DNA of 64,000 nucleotides. Source: Leptolinea tardivitalis (lineage in GTDB: Bacteria > Chloroflexota > Anaerolineae > Anaerolineales > Anaerolineaceae). The position numbers and the translations under genes are program-made. The stretch covers positions 124,001-188,000 of the forward strand of contig NZ_BBYA01000002.1 in the NCBI RefSeq assembly GCF_001050275.1. The letters run 5' to 3'. The notes under the pieces are model-generated. The model was not told where the DNA came from. It saw only the letters and a list, made by a program, of their open reading frames with translations, and made no database searches. This document shows, in pieces, positions 1-10,867 of this stretch (position 1 is its first letter; the number at the start of each line of letters is the position of its first letter).

Positions 1-1939
<1,939 letters not shown>

Positions 1940-1942
1940 ACC

Positions 1943-2824
1943 TTAATTTCCGGCCATAATTGCCATATTGTTCAGAGCGCTCCAGGATGCAAGAAAGACC
2001 TGGAGCGTTCTTTCATAATAACGACCGTTATCGGCAATGTAAACAGTGTTCGGTGTGTAGCCATACACAATGACTGTATGTTCGTAATAAGCTACTGTTG
2101 TGATGTTCCCGTCTGAATCTTGGTACTGAATCGGATTCCCTGGAACGGTATTATAGATAACCCAGGCAATTACCGGCCGGCTTGATGCAATTTCTGCCCT
2201 GATATCATCCCAGGAGAAACCCTTACCTGAGCGGGCGCTGACACCGAATTCGTTTAACAGATTTGCCACAGGATCTGCATGAACACCATAAGAATTGGGT
2301 GGTAATTGTCCCTGCACTCCATCATACCGACCTACAAAACCAATATCAGGGTTATCAGAGTGAGGAATCCGTCCTAAAAATTCATTCTCATCAATGCTTG
2401 TTCCAAAGAAAGCTGCCCAGTCAACGGCTGTACGGGCTTCACAATCCAATGTGAACCACTGGGGATTGCTTGGAACACCCTCTATCATGAAACTTTCTGG
2501 AGGAAAATCGAGTGCCGGATCATGTTCATTCTGCGGGGGAAGTATTGGTTCCTGCAGAGTGGGCACTGGAGTCGGGGTTGGATGAAATAAAAGACTGATG
2601 GATGTTGGAAACCGGATAGGCAAAAAAGGTGTTTTGGTTGGTTTGATTCCTGTTGGCTGAGATGAATTATTCGGCGCGGCTGCCTGAACAACAACTTCAC
2701 CCCGGTTCGCTACGCTCTGGTTAATATTCTGAATCGTCAGGAATGCGGCAAAAACAATGCAGATCAGGGTCATAAAAAGACCGGCTGCGATGATCAACCA
2801 CTGCCAGGATTTAATTCCATTCAC
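1943..2824 (-). CDS. Membrane-anchored C39-like papain-fold peptidase
   Basis: A 293-residue protein with an N-terminal membrane segment (about residues 8-30), a low-complexity Pro/Thr-rich linker (about 55-105) and a C-terminal domain resembling peptidase C39-like proteins. The likely catalytic Cys is in LDCEA (about residue 128). The His is in YEHTVIVYGY, and the downstream Asn/Asp is in YIADNG, matching the Cys-His-Asp/Asn order of the family. The topology puts the peptidase outside the cell. It lies 19 bases behind the Ig-like lipoprotein gene, which itself overlaps recA, so all three may share a transcript. No Shine-Dalgarno sequence is obvious before the start. The substrate is unknown, and it could be a non-proteolytic C39-fold protein. 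Confidence 0.75.
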   Translation of the reverse strand: MNGIKSWQWLIIAAGLFMTLICIVFAAFLTIQNINQSVANRGEVVVQAAAPNNSSQPTGIKPTKTPFLPIRFPTSISLLFHPTPTPVPTLQEPILPPQNEHDPALDFPPESFMIEGVPSNPQWFTLDCEARTAVDWAAFFGTSIDENEFLGRIPHSDNPDIGFVGRYDGVQGQLPPNSYGVHADPVANLLNEFGVSARSGKGFSWDDIRAEIASSRPVIAWVIYNTVPGNPIQYQDSDGNITTVAYYEHTVIVYGYTPNTVYIADNGRYYERTLQVFLASWSALNNMAIMAGN

Positions 2825-2843
2825 GTTGAATATTTTACCCGGT

Positions 2844-3410
2844 TTATCGTACGGGGGATGGTTCTACCCTGGGTATGACTTCGATTTCCACATAGACCGG
2901 ATCGCCGAAAGGTTTGGAATCAGGGGTGTAAGCCTGCCAAGAGGATCGGTATTTTCCACCTTTTTCAGGCGCTGTGAATGTAATTCGAATAACGGCCTGG
3001 CTTCCGGCAATGGCCGGAACAAGGGATTGCTCTTTTGGGGCACCCAGAGAATCTCCACCAGATAGGCGAAGAGAATAACGCGGGTTCCAATTGCATGTTC
3101 CCTGGTTTTCAACCAGCCAGCGTTTATCAATGCTTTCCCCCGGGGAAAACATTGAGCCATCCGGGATGGTTAGATCTTTAACATACGCCAGCAAATTGCT
3201 GCAACTTGCGTTTTCTGTCGGCCTGGGAACATCCGGCGTAGAAACGCTGATTGTTGGTCCGGGAATGGGTGTCGGAGTAACAGCAACTGTCGGCGGAATA
3301 AATACGGCAGCTTCTTCCCTCTTCGGCGATAACGGAATACAACCCGACAGAAAGAGAAGAAGACTGACAGCAACCAACTGGAATTTAATCCGCTGCTCCT
3401 TCGTCGCCAT
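2844..3410 (-). CDS. Lipoprotein with NBR1-type Ig-like domain
   Basis: A 188-residue secreted lipoprotein. The N-terminus is a signal sequence ending in a lipobox (LLLFLSGC, Cys near residue 23), followed by a Pro/Thr-rich linker. From about residue 85 it has a single Ig-like beta domain of the next-to-BRCA1 (NBR1) central-domain type. Its hallmarks are the [11 protein letters not shown] stretch, the SGGDSLG segment and a terminal YVEIEV strand. In Chloroflexota such domains are common cell-surface modules, probably for protein or carbohydrate contact. Its start codon lies 26 bases inside the 3' end of recA, so translation is probably coupled to recA. The protein has no recognisable link to DNA repair. 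Confidence 0.78.
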   Translation of the reverse strand: MATKEQRIKFQLVAVSLLLFLSGCIPLSPKREEAAVFIPPTVAVTPTPIPGPTISVSTPDVPRPTENASCSNLLAYVKDLTIPDGSMFSPGESIDKRWLVENQGTCNWNPRYSLRLSGGDSLGAPKEQSLVPAIAGSQAVIRITFTAPEKGGKYRSSWQAYTPDSKPFGDPVYVEIEVIPRVEPSPVR

Positions 3411-4479
3411 CGCCGCTCAATGCAAGAGGAATGTCGCCCCCCATGGCGCGCTGTCGGACAGCCGTTTCAATTTCATGGCTGAGCTCAGGGTTCTGCAGCA
3501 GGAATTCCTTGGCATTTTCCCGACCTTGCCCGAGACGAATATCACCATACGAGAAAAATGCCCCGCGTTTGGTAATGATTTCCAGCTGAGTGGCCAGATC
3601 GATGATATCGCCAACTTTGGAAATACCCTGGTTATACATAATGTCAAATTCGGCAGTCCGGAATGGCGGAGCAACCTTGTTCTTTACCACCCGAACCCGT
3701 GTGCGGCTGCCGGTTACTTCATCACCCGATTTTATGTTTTGAATCCGGCGTGTATCCAACCGTACCGATGCATAAAACTTCAACGCCAGGCCGCCGGGAG
3801 TGGTTTCCGGGTTGCCAAACATTACCCCGATTTTCTGACGCAACTGATTGGTGAAGATCATCGCTGTCTTGGTCTGATTGATGGCACCTGAAAGTTTGCG
3901 TAGTGCCTGAGACATCAACCGCGCCTGCATGCCCATCGAAGCATCACCCATATCGCCCTCAATTTCGGCACGGGGAACCAGGGCCGCTACGGAATCCACT
4001 ACAACCAGGTCAACAGCACCGGAGCGAACCAGTGTCTCGGCAATTTCAAGTGCCTGTTCACCGGTATCCGGCTGAGAGATCAATAAATTATCGAGGTTGA
4101 CACCGCAATGGGCAGCGTAGACAGGATCCAGCGCATGTTCCATATCTATATAGGCCGCTGTTCCCCCAGCTCTCTGAGCTTCCGCCACAATATGCTGACA
4201 AATGGTGGTCTTACCGGACGATTCAGGTCCGAAAATCTCTGTGATTCGACCGCGGGGAATACCGCCCACGCCAAGAGCGATATCCAATGACAATGATCCG
4301 GTAGGGATGGCTTCGATAGTCATATGGTGAGCTTCTCCCATGCGCATAATTGCACCCTCACCGTAGCGTTTGGTGATGTCAGTCAATGCCTTTTCCAGAA
4401 CAGCCCGTCGGGCTTCATCCATGGCGGTTGGCATGGGGATATTTGCCGTCGAATCATTTGAGCTCGATTTTCGTGCCAT
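3385..4479 (-). CDS. recA: Recombinase RecA
   Basis: A 364-residue RecA. It forms ATP-dependent filaments on single-stranded DNA, performs strand exchange and triggers LexA self-cleavage. Walker A is GPESSGKTT at residues 84-92, Walker B is in [12 protein letters not shown], and the L1/L2 DNA-binding loops lie in the [10 protein letters not shown] and NQLRQKIG regions. The ATG has AGGAG about eight bases upstream. A good sigma-70-type promoter lies at 4507-4534. The 3' end overlaps the next gene by 26 bases. The N-terminal extension before [12 protein letters not shown] is about 28 residues, slightly longer than in E. coli. Confidence 0.98.
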   Translation of the reverse strand: MARKSSSNDSTANIPMPTAMDEARRAVLEKALTDITKRYGEGAIMRMGEAHHMTIEAIPTGSLSLDIALGVGGIPRGRITEIFGPESSGKTTICQHIVAEAQRAGGTAAYIDMEHALDPVYAAHCGVNLDNLLISQPDTGEQALEIAETLVRSGAVDLVVVDSVAALVPRAEIEGDMGDASMGMQARLMSQALRKLSGAINQTKTAMIFTNQLRQKIGVMFGNPETTPGGLALKFYASVRLDTRRIQNIKSGDEVTGSRTRVRVVKNKVAPPFRTAEFDIMYNQGISKVGDIIDLATQLEIITKRGAFFSYGDIRLGQGRENAKEFLLQNPELSHEIETAVRQRAMGGDIPLALSGDGDEGAAD

Positions 4480-4506
4480 CTCAATCTCCTGTGCAGTGAT
4501 TGTTTC

Positions 4507-4534
4507 AGTATAGCATTATTGTTCTAAAAGTCAA
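4507..4534 (-). promoter_or_regulatory. recA promoter (sigma-70 type)
   Basis: On the minus strand the sequence reads TTGACT, 16 bases, TATACT, with the -10 box about 28 bases before the recA ATG. The leader contains the AGGAG ribosome-binding site. I do not see a textbook E. coli or Bacillus LexA box overlapping it, though the LexA motif of this phylum is not something I can assume. Confidence 0.7.
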
Positions 4535-4789
4535 GGCGACTGGTTTTCCTGGGCAATCTCATATTATCAATTGTATCTGTACAGTAGGAATAACAAAAGG
4601 AACAACGTAAGTTTGAATTTTCGTTGAAATGCTGATTGGCCTTTCTCTACGGCTTTTCTAACCCAAAAATGGGAAAGAGAGGAATTAAATGGAGACCGAT
4701 CAGGATTTGATCCATTCAAGTTGTTTTTCGAAAGCCATTTTGTCTGAGTGTCAAATATACGTGCCCGTGATTTAAATACCCAGACATTA

Positions 4790-5029
4790 ATGACTGCTCA
4801 AAAGGCACGAGCCTCCACGTATGATGACCTTGATAAGGCGTGATTTAATAAGACCGATCTTATACTAGAGGCCACCGAAGAGGACTGGGTCGCGGAATTT
4901 TTGTCGGAAAGAATAACAATCCTATGGCAGATTGGTCACTCATGTTATGGCTTTGCGATCCTTCATGTGATGGAAGGAAATAGCTATCAATTTCGAGAGT
5001 CAGCAATTTTAGAATCAGACCTAACCTAA
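4790..5029 (+). pseudogene. Decayed short reading frame, Uma2-like N-terminus
   Basis: From ATG 4790 one frame reads MTAQKARASTYDDLDKA, meets a TGA at 4841-4843, then stays open in the same frame for another 61 codons to a TAA at 5027-5029. The opening resembles the start of Uma2/DUF820 family nucleases (an Ala/Lys run followed by a TYEDL-like motif). The expected catalytic region of about 150 residues is absent, and the rest is not recognisable. A gene remnant with an internal deletion and a nonsense change is the simplest reading. The family assignment is weak. Confidence 0.28.
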
Positions 5030-5442
5030 CATTCCATTGATTTAAGTCTTTCAGAGACAATTTCAATGATCGATTAAATTGAAAAGCAATCAGTGAAATG
5101 CGAATGCAAGCACCAGATATCCCATTGAAGCTGTGTGCGTGGTTGAAGCAGGCAAAAGTTTCTCTTTAATGACAGAACAAAAGAATAAACTCATTGATTC
5201 ATTTTGTGGAATAGCAACCATTATGGAACTGAAGGACAGAACGTTAAAACAACATCTGACAGGATCGAAAAATCCAGGAAAAATTAAATTGAGAAGAATA
5301 ATCTTGCCAAAATCCTTTCGATTCATTCATCCATTTCGTAAATACTGATCAAAACCGTTTACAATAATGATTGTTATAGAAATATAGGAAGAACCCTCCA
5401 ATCTCCTAATTATTTCTATAAATGACATATTTTTATATCAGG
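5030..5442. other. Intergenic stretch, no gene recognised
   Basis: This AT-rich stretch lies between the decayed frame and the glnA promoter region. Short open frames occur on both strands (for example plus-strand 5133-5348), but none has a ribosome-binding site, a recognisable domain or convincing amino-acid composition. No tRNA-like fold or riboswitch-like structure was seen. It may be further gene debris. Confidence 0.4.
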
Positions 5443-5469
5443 TTTACTGAATGTTATACGTTCAGTAAA
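5443..5469. promoter_or_regulatory. Perfect palindrome upstream of glnA (candidate operator)
   Basis: TTTACTGAA, 9 bases, TTCAGTAAA: 9-base perfect inverted arms centred about 75 bases before the glnA ATG. A TATGAT box follows at 5471-5476, so the palindrome would cover the -35 region and spacer of a promoter using it. No poly-T tract follows, so it is not a terminator. A regulator controlling nitrogen assimilation is the likely ligand, but the sequence does not match the Bacillus GlnR/TnrA consensus. Confidence 0.45.
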
Positions 5470-5529
5470 TTATGATATGTATTTGCTGATCGTTTTGTAT
5501 TGTTCGGTTTTGGGAGCAGGAGATGGGGA

Positions 5530-6867
5530 ATGGACAAGAAAGAACTATTGGAGCGGGTAAGCGCTGATGGGGTGAAATTTATCTCATACCAGTTCACAGA
5601 TGTTGTCGGGTCTGTGAAATCGGTCGATTCACCTGTCGAAAGATTGCGTGAAACTTTGGATCGCGGTGTTTGGTTTGATGGCTCATCGGTGGAGGGTTTC
5701 ACCCGGATTCAGGAAAGCGATATGCATCTGCGAATTGACCCAGATACCTACGCCGTTTTACCATGGTCACCCCCGGAATTCCGGCGTGCACGTGTTATTT
5801 GCGATATTTATTCTCCAGACGGCGAACCCTTCGCCGGTGATCCGAGAGGTTTGCTTAAACGAAAATTGGAGGAAGTCCGAAAGAACGGATATTCTTTCAT
5901 GTTAGGTCCCCAACCGGAATTTTTCCTGTTCCGGCACAATGATAGCAATTCCATTAACCCTGTTCCGCATGATGTAGGCGGGTATTTTGATTTTTCTCCG
6001 TGTGACAAAGCAATTCGAGTGCGAACAGAATTAATGTCAGCCCTATCCAATATGGGTTTGCAAGTGGAATTAGGCCATCATGAAGTGGCTCTTGGACAGC
6101 ATGAAATTGATTTCAAATATGACGAAGCCCTGCGTGCAGCAGATAATGTACTGACTTTAAAATATACGGTAAAAGCCATTGCCGCCCAACATAATTTGAT
6201 CGCATCTTTTATGCCAAAACCTGTTTCCGGGATTTTTGGCTCCGGAATGCATGTTCACCAATCATTGTTAAATGAAAAAAATGAAAACATCTTCTTTGAT
6301 GCCAAGAACGAATTCAAGTTGTCAACTAAAGCAAACGAATTTATCGCGGGACAGTTAAAACATGCCCGGGCACTCTCAGCCATTGTGTCACCTTCTGTTA
6401 ATTCATATAAACGGCTGGTTCCGGGAAAAGAGGCGCCTGTCTATATCGGCTGGGCTCAAACCAACCGATCTGCTCTTATTCGTATTCCACGATACACTCC
6501 CGGAATGCACCAGGAAACGAGAATTGAATTTCGTTTACCCGATCCATCCTGCAATCCATACCTTGCTTTTGCGGCCATTCTGGCAGCCGGTATGGATGGA
6601 ATTAATTCTAAATTGACAGTTCCCAACCCACTGAATAATATTAATATCTATGATTTAACAGCCAAAGAACGTGCAAAAATGAAAATCGGATCTTTGCCTG
6701 GTTCATTGGGAGAAGCCCTGTCAGAATTGGAAAAAAGCACATTTTTGAAATCTGTTATGGGTGAATATCTGTTTGAGGCGTACTTGAGAGCCAAATGGGC
6801 AGAATGGAATGATTATCAAATGCATGTCACTGATTGGGAAGTCAACCGTTATCTTGAAATCGCCTGA
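5530..6867 (+). CDS. glnA: Glutamine synthetase type I
   Basis: A 445-residue GSI that makes glutamine from glutamate, ammonia and ATP as a cytoplasmic dodecamer. Metal and substrate motifs are intact: GFTRIQESDMHL near the N-terminus, the ELGHHEVALGQHEIDF segment, NSYKRLVPGKEAP with the ATP/glutamate-binding residues, and EFRLPDPSCNPYLAF. The length and the absence of the adenylylation-type C-terminal extension fit the GSI-alpha (Firmicutes-like) class, which is feedback-regulated rather than adenylylated. The ATG at 5530 is chosen because AGGAGA lies seven bases upstream; a TTG at 5500 in the same frame would add ten residues and has no such site. It is transcribed alone, ended by the hairpin at 6887-6919. 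Confidence 0.95.
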   Translation: MDKKELLERVSADGVKFISYQFTDVVGSVKSVDSPVERLRETLDRGVWFDGSSVEGFTRIQESDMHLRIDPDTYAVLPWSPPEFRRARVICDIYSPDGEPFAGDPRGLLKRKLEEVRKNGYSFMLGPQPEFFLFRHNDSNSINPVPHDVGGYFDFSPCDKAIRVRTELMSALSNMGLQVELGHHEVALGQHEIDFKYDEALRAADNVLTLKYTVKAIAAQHNLIASFMPKPVSGIFGSGMHVHQSLLNEKNENIFFDAKNEFKLSTKANEFIAGQLKHARALSAIVSPSVNSYKRLVPGKEAPVYIGWAQTNRSALIRIPRYTPGMHQETRIEFRLPDPSCNPYLAFAAILAAGMDGINSKLTVPNPLNNINIYDLTAKERAKMKIGSLPGSLGEALSELEKSTFLKSVMGEYLFEAYLRAKWAEWNDYQMHVTDWEVNRYLEIA

Positions 6868-6886
6868 GAAAAATTATTGAAACATG

Positions 6887-6919
6887 AAAAACCGCAGGAT
6901 GTTTCGATCCTGCGGTTTT
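6887..6919. terminator. Bidirectional intrinsic terminator
   Basis: AAAACCGCAGGAT and ATCCTGCGGTTTT form a 13-base perfect stem with a GTTTCG loop. A-run and T-run flanks serve both directions. It separates glnA from the converging lipoprotein gene. Confidence 0.85.
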
Positions 6920-6936
6920 GGTTACGTGGATTTTTA

Positions 6937-7719
6937 TCAATTTCCATATGACGATTGCAGGCACTCCAAAAATTGTTGAATTTCAGGTTGTGGCTGCAAC
7001 GGTGTAATGGCGATGACCGGAATGGTCTGCGCGCCTGGATCAATACCTTCAATTGCTACTTCTTTGAGATTATTACTTAACCACCGGGCGGGCAGCCAAC
7101 CAATAGCCCCTGGATTATTGGTGATGGATTCAACCAGGTTTTTGGGTGCTGGTGCCAGCCATACCGGATTTAATCCGGCAGAATCAATTTCAGGAACAAG
7201 TCTGGATAATTCACCATGAATATCGGTTCCGGCAGAATACTGCCAGGGCTCAACAGCCGTTTTCCTGAATGTTTCTGAGGCAGTGCAATTCGGACAATAT
7301 TGATCCAATGCATCTGCCCATGTTCCAAGTCCGCCTCGTAGTAATACTATCATCTGTGATTTTTCGAGCAATGTCACCGGATTTTCTTTATGAACCGCGA
7401 ACACCAGACGGTCAGACCCAATTCGATAAACGAACTGATTCTCTTTTAATCCAATATCACCCCAACGCAAAGAGACGTCTGCTCCCGTTTTGGACATTTC
7501 ACCAACCGGTTTCTCTTCCAGGACAATATGGATTGACCCAACCTGCAGACTGCATGCCTGTATGGCTGGAGACAGGTATTCCAGGGTTGGAGACAGTTCC
7601 AATCGCACAGATACCGGTTTCATAGAAGCCGATTCACTGTTCTGCTGGCAGGCAGTCAACAGAGCAAACACCAAAAAAAGAATGGGAAGGCGTCTTCCCT
7701 TAACGAAGGAAGGAAACAA
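6937..7719 (-). CDS. PstS/PBP-like substrate-binding lipoprotein
   Basis: About 260 residues with a lipoprotein signal (LPILFLVFALLTAC) followed by a periplasmic-binding-protein-like fold. Hallmarks are DRLVFAVHKENP, the LRGGLGTWADAL stretch and NNPGAIGWLPARWL, as in phosphate-binding (PBP-like) lipoproteins that capture anions or small solutes. No permease or ATPase is adjacent, so it may act as an orphan sensor or carrier. The start is uncertain. TTG at 7719 gives a normal signal peptide; in-frame GTG 7746 and TTG 7758 lie further inside uppP. It overlaps the uppP 3' end by 20 bases and is the last gene of the tgt-uppP operon. Confidence 0.68.
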   Translation of the reverse strand: MFPSFVKGRRLPILFLVFALLTACQQNSESASMKPVSVRLELSPTLEYLSPAIQACSLQVGSIHIVLEEKPVGEMSKTGADVSLRWGDIGLKENQFVYRIGSDRLVFAVHKENPVTLLEKSQMIVLLRGGLGTWADALDQYCPNCTASETFRKTAVEPWQYSAGTDIHGELSRLVPEIDSAGLNPVWLAPAPKNLVESITNNPGAIGWLPARWLSNNLKEVAIEGIDPGAQTIPVIAITPLQPQPEIQQFLECLQSSYGN

Positions 7720-8521
7720 CCAGAACCAGAGCTCCCACAACAGCACAATAGATGGCAAATACCGAAAGAGGTTTCTTGTTAAGGAAGGAAAGCAACCACT
7801 TGATGGAAAAATATCCTACAATGGCCGCTACGACCATTCCAACCAGGATTACTGGCAGGAATGAGGATAAATTGGCAATATCTTTCAGATCAAGAGCACT
7901 GTACAGACCAGCCGCCAGCATGATCGGGATGGACATCAGGAAAGAAAACTTGGCGGCATCTGACCGTTTTAATCCTCGCATTACACCAAAAGAAATGGTG
8001 GCACCAGAACGAGAGATTCCAGGGAAGATAGACATTGCCTGGCCGATGCCAATCATCAGGGCATCCAGCCAGGTAATGGATGTGAATATCCGTTCTTTAC
8101 GTCCGATAAATTCAGCAATGAGAAGAAGGATGGCTGTAATGAATAACAGGCAGCCAACAGCGACAGGGCTCGAAAAAGCGGCTTCAACAACAGGTTTGAT
8201 TAAAACACCCGCTAACCCGCCGGGAACAGATGCCAGGATAATAAGCCAACCCATGCGGGCTTCGGGGGTCTCAAAAGGTTTGCGCGCAGCAATACTTTTA
8301 AAAAACTCGATGATAATGTTGATCAGATCATTCCAAAAATATACGATTACAGCCAGCAAGGTACCCAACTGCACCAGGACATCAAATACAAAGATCTGGT
8401 CTTCGGGGAAAGTCCATCCGAGAAGAAAAGGAACGATAACAAGATGGCCGGAACTGGAAACAGGCAGATATTCGGTCAATCCCTGGACGATACCCATGAT
8501 AATGGCTTGGAAAATGGTCAT
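7700..8521 (-). CDS. uppP: Undecaprenyl-diphosphatase
   Basis: A 273-residue multi-pass membrane protein of the BacA/UppP family. It dephosphorylates undecaprenyl pyrophosphate to recycle the carrier lipid for peptidoglycan and other wall polymers. The (E/Q)-rich N-terminal motif is present as QGLTEYLPVSSSGH (residues 14-27), and the second catalytic motif as PGISRSGATIS. Eight or so hydrophobic segments match the family. A GAGG site precedes the ATG. It lies 18 bases after tgt. A full complement of motifs predicts an active enzyme and background bacitracin tolerance. Confidence 0.95.
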   Translation of the reverse strand: MTIFQAIIMGIVQGLTEYLPVSSSGHLVIVPFLLGWTFPEDQIFVFDVLVQLGTLLAVIVYFWNDLINIIIEFFKSIAARKPFETPEARMGWLIILASVPGGLAGVLIKPVVEAAFSSPVAVGCLLFITAILLLIAEFIGRKERIFTSITWLDALMIGIGQAMSIFPGISRSGATISFGVMRGLKRSDAAKFSFLMSIPIMLAAGLYSALDLKDIANLSSFLPVILVGMVVAAIVGYFSIKWLLSFLNKKPLSVFAIYCAVVGALVLVVSFLR

Positions 8522-8539
8522 GTTTACCTCAATGTAGAA

Positions 8540-9655
8540 TTATTTCACAGGATGATTGTACTGCGATAGAAAATCCTGCGCGAAAGAAGTGAAACGCTGC
8601 TCCAGAATGGCTTCGCGGCACAGGCGTACTAACCGCAGAAGCGTATACAGGTTATGGATCGAGATCAGGGTGGATGAAAGCATCTCGCGGGCAGAGATTA
8701 AGTGCCTGATGTATGCCCGGCTGAAATGCTGACATGTGTAACAGCTGCACGTTTCATCAATAGGATTGGGATCATGCGTATGAATGGCATTCAGCATATT
8801 GATTCTGCCGGTCAAGGTCATGGCGGATTGGTGCCTGGCCAGACGGGTGGGGAGGACGCAATCGAATATATCGATCCCCCGGAGGATCCCGTTGACCAGA
8901 TCTTCTGGTGAACCAACACCCATCAGATAACGGGGTTTATCCTGGGGAAGCAGCGGGACGACCTTATCCATCACGGCATGCATTTCTGTTTTGCTCTCCC
9001 CAACAGATAAACCTCCTATAGCCAGTCCGTCAAACGGTTGGGATGCCGTCCACTCTGCCGATTTAATGCGCAGGTCATCAAAAACGCCGCCCTGTACAAT
9101 ACCAAAAAGTGCCTGGTCATCGCGAGTTTTGGTCTGTAAACAGCGCTGCGCCCAGGCTGTTGTTCTTTCCAATGCCTGTTCATTGTAGGCCCGATCATGC
9201 GGTGGGGCGCATTCATCAAATGCCATGATGATATCAGCCCCCAATTTTTGCTGGATGTCTATGGATTTCTCAGGAGTCAAACGGTGCATGGAACCATCAA
9301 TGTGACTTTTAAATGTGGCACCATCGGCATCAATTTTCCGAATCCCTGCCAGCGAAAACACCTGAAACCCGCCGGAATCTGTCAGGATAGGGTTGGGCCA
9401 TTGCATAAAGGAATGAAGTCCACCCATCTCGGCGACCAGATCGGCCCCGGGTCGTAAATAAAGATGATAGGTATTGCTTAACACCAGCGATGCCCCCAGT
9501 TCATGCAACTGCGCCGGAGTGACAGATTTCACCGTTGCCTGGGTTCCTACCGGGGCAAAAATGGGTGTGGGAATGTCACCATGCGGAGTATGGTAAATAC
9601 CGGCACGGGCTGAACCGTCTACGGCAATTCTGGTATAAGAAAATTGACTGGACAT
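8540..9655 (-). CDS. tgt: Queuine tRNA-guanine transglycosylase
   Basis: A 371-residue base-exchange enzyme that replaces guanine-34 in tRNAs with GUN anticodons by a queuosine precursor. LTDSGGFQVFS carries the catalytic Asp, DIFDCVLPTRLARH carries the second (nucleophilic) Asp, and a C-terminal zinc site reads CSCYTCQHF with a downstream His. The ATG is at 9655. No ribosome-binding site is evident; a TAAAAT box ends seven bases before the ATG, so a leaderless start is possible. A TATAAT also lies at 9696-9701 on this strand. The promoter region is shared with the divergent alr gene. Confidence 0.96.
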   Translation of the reverse strand: MSSQFSYTRIAVDGSARAGIYHTPHGDIPTPIFAPVGTQATVKSVTPAQLHELGASLVLSNTYHLYLRPGADLVAEMGGLHSFMQWPNPILTDSGGFQVFSLAGIRKIDADGATFKSHIDGSMHRLTPEKSIDIQQKLGADIIMAFDECAPPHDRAYNEQALERTTAWAQRCLQTKTRDDQALFGIVQGGVFDDLRIKSAEWTASQPFDGLAIGGLSVGESKTEMHAVMDKVVPLLPQDKPRYLMGVGSPEDLVNGILRGIDIFDCVLPTRLARHQSAMTLTGRINMLNAIHTHDPNPIDETCSCYTCQHFSRAYIRHLISAREMLSSTLISIHNLYTLLRLVRLCREAILEQRFTSFAQDFLSQYNHPVK

Positions 9656-9712
9656 ATATCAGATTTTATCCCTGGATTTTTCAGGCTGGATTGCGATTAT
9701 ACCTGAAGGTGC

Positions 9713-9741
9713 TTGCGTTATCTTCTGCCTGTGGATATACT
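9713..9741 (+). promoter_or_regulatory. alr promoter, leaderless arrangement
   Basis: TTGCGT, 17 bases, TATACT, then exactly seven bases to the alr ATG at 9749. Transcription from this promoter would begin at or next to the A of the start codon. No Shine-Dalgarno sequence is present. Confidence 0.65.
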
Positions 9742-9748
9742 ACCGTCC

Positions 9749-10867
9749 ATGATTATCAACGATCACACTGATTGGCTTGAAATTGATCTGGGTGCATTTA
9801 AAAAGAATATTGAGAAGATGAAAGAAATCACCGGTAGACCGGTGATGGCGGTGATTAAAGCCAATGCATACGGCCACGGGCTGGCAGAAATTGCGAAGGC
9901 TGCTTTGCAGGGCGGGGCATCCATTTGCGGAGTAGCCCGTGTGGAAGAAGCATTCCGCATCCGCCGCAAGGGAATCCATGGAAAAATGCTGGTACTGGGC
10001 GGGGCCATGGCAGATAGTATTCCTTTTGCCCTGGCGGAAGATGTCTCCCTGACCATATCTGACCCGGTTACAGCAAAGATTTTTTCTGATGAAGCTGTGC
10101 GTCTGGGTGGTGTAGTTCATGTGCATGCCAAAGTGGATACCGGTATGAACCGGCTGGGTGTGCCGGTGGAAGAAGGCATTGAATTTTTGCGGTTGTTAAA
10201 ATCTCTTCCCGGTTTGAGAGTTGACGGCCTCTTCACGCATTTTGCCCGGGCGGATGAAGTGAATGCCGGTACAACCGAGATCCAATTGGATAGATATAAC
10301 CGGTTTTTAACTGATGTACGAGGAGCAGGATTATTGCCGCCTTTGGTGCATGCCGCCAATTCGGCGGCCTCTTTGTTCTTCCCGGCTGCCCGTTATGATA
10401 TGGTCCGCCCTGGCATAGCCCTATTTGGAATTAATCCTGCAGAAGATGCTGTCTTGCCGGACGGGTTTACTCCTATTATGGAATGGAAAACCCGGTTGAT
10501 TTCCATCAAAGATATCCCAGCCGGCAGTGGAATCAGTTACGGTCATAAATATACGACAACCCACACTGAGAGAGTCGGCGTTATTGCTGTGGGATATGCC
10601 GATGGTTTCCGGCGGGTGGAAGGTAATAAAGTCCTCATCCGCGGACGTTATGCTCCTGTGCTGGGTTCAGTCTGCATGGATCAATGTATGGTCAGTCTGG
10701 ATGATATCCCGGATGCGCGGTTGGAAGATGAAGTAGTGCTAATCGGTTCACAGGGCGGCAAACAAATTTCTGCTGAAATGATTGCCCATAAATGGGGAAC
10801 CATTGCGTATGAGGTCGTCTGCGGATTAACAGCCAGGCTTCCACGCATCTATAGGGATGAAGCATAA
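9749..10867 (+). CDS. alr: Alanine racemase
   Basis: A 372-residue fold-type III PLP enzyme making D-alanine for peptidoglycan. The PLP lysine is in AVIKANAYGHG (Lys37), and the second catalytic Tyr is in ISYGHKYTT. The C-terminal beta domain contains GSVCMDQCMVSL. ATG 9749 is chosen because homologues begin just before WLEIDLGAF and because a promoter ends seven bases upstream. In-frame GTG 9731 and TTG 9713 lie inside that promoter. The stop overlaps the recJ start by one base (TAATG), so alr and recJ form an operon diverging from tgt-uppP. Confidence 0.96.
   Translation: MIINDHTDWLEIDLGAFKKNIEKMKEITGRPVMAVIKANAYGHGLAEIAKAALQGGASICGVARVEEAFRIRRKGIHGKMLVLGGAMADSIPFALAEDVSLTISDPVTAKIFSDEAVRLGGVVHVHAKVDTGMNRLGVPVEEGIEFLRLLKSLPGLRVDGLFTHFARADEVNAGTTEIQLDRYNRFLTDVRGAGLLPPLVHAANSAASLFFPAARYDMVRPGIALFGINPAEDAVLPDGFTPIMEWKTRLISIKDIPAGSGISYGHKYTTTHTERVGVIAVGYADGFRRVEGNKVLIRGRYAPVLGSVCMDQCMVSLDDIPDARLEDEVVLIGSQGGKQISAEMIAHKWGTIAYEVVCGLTARLPRIYRDEA

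Noticed and set aside
3091-3891. 266-codon plus-strand frame across recA and the lipoprotein gene
   Set aside because: Antisense to two supported genes and without family features.
4841-4843. In-frame TGA in the 4790-5029 frame as a selenocysteine codon
   Set aside because: No SECIS-like hairpin or selenoprotein family match; gene decay is simpler.
7752-8537. 261-codon plus-strand frame opposite uppP
   Set aside because: Antisense to an intact uppP with all motifs; Arg/Ile/Met-rich translation with no domain.
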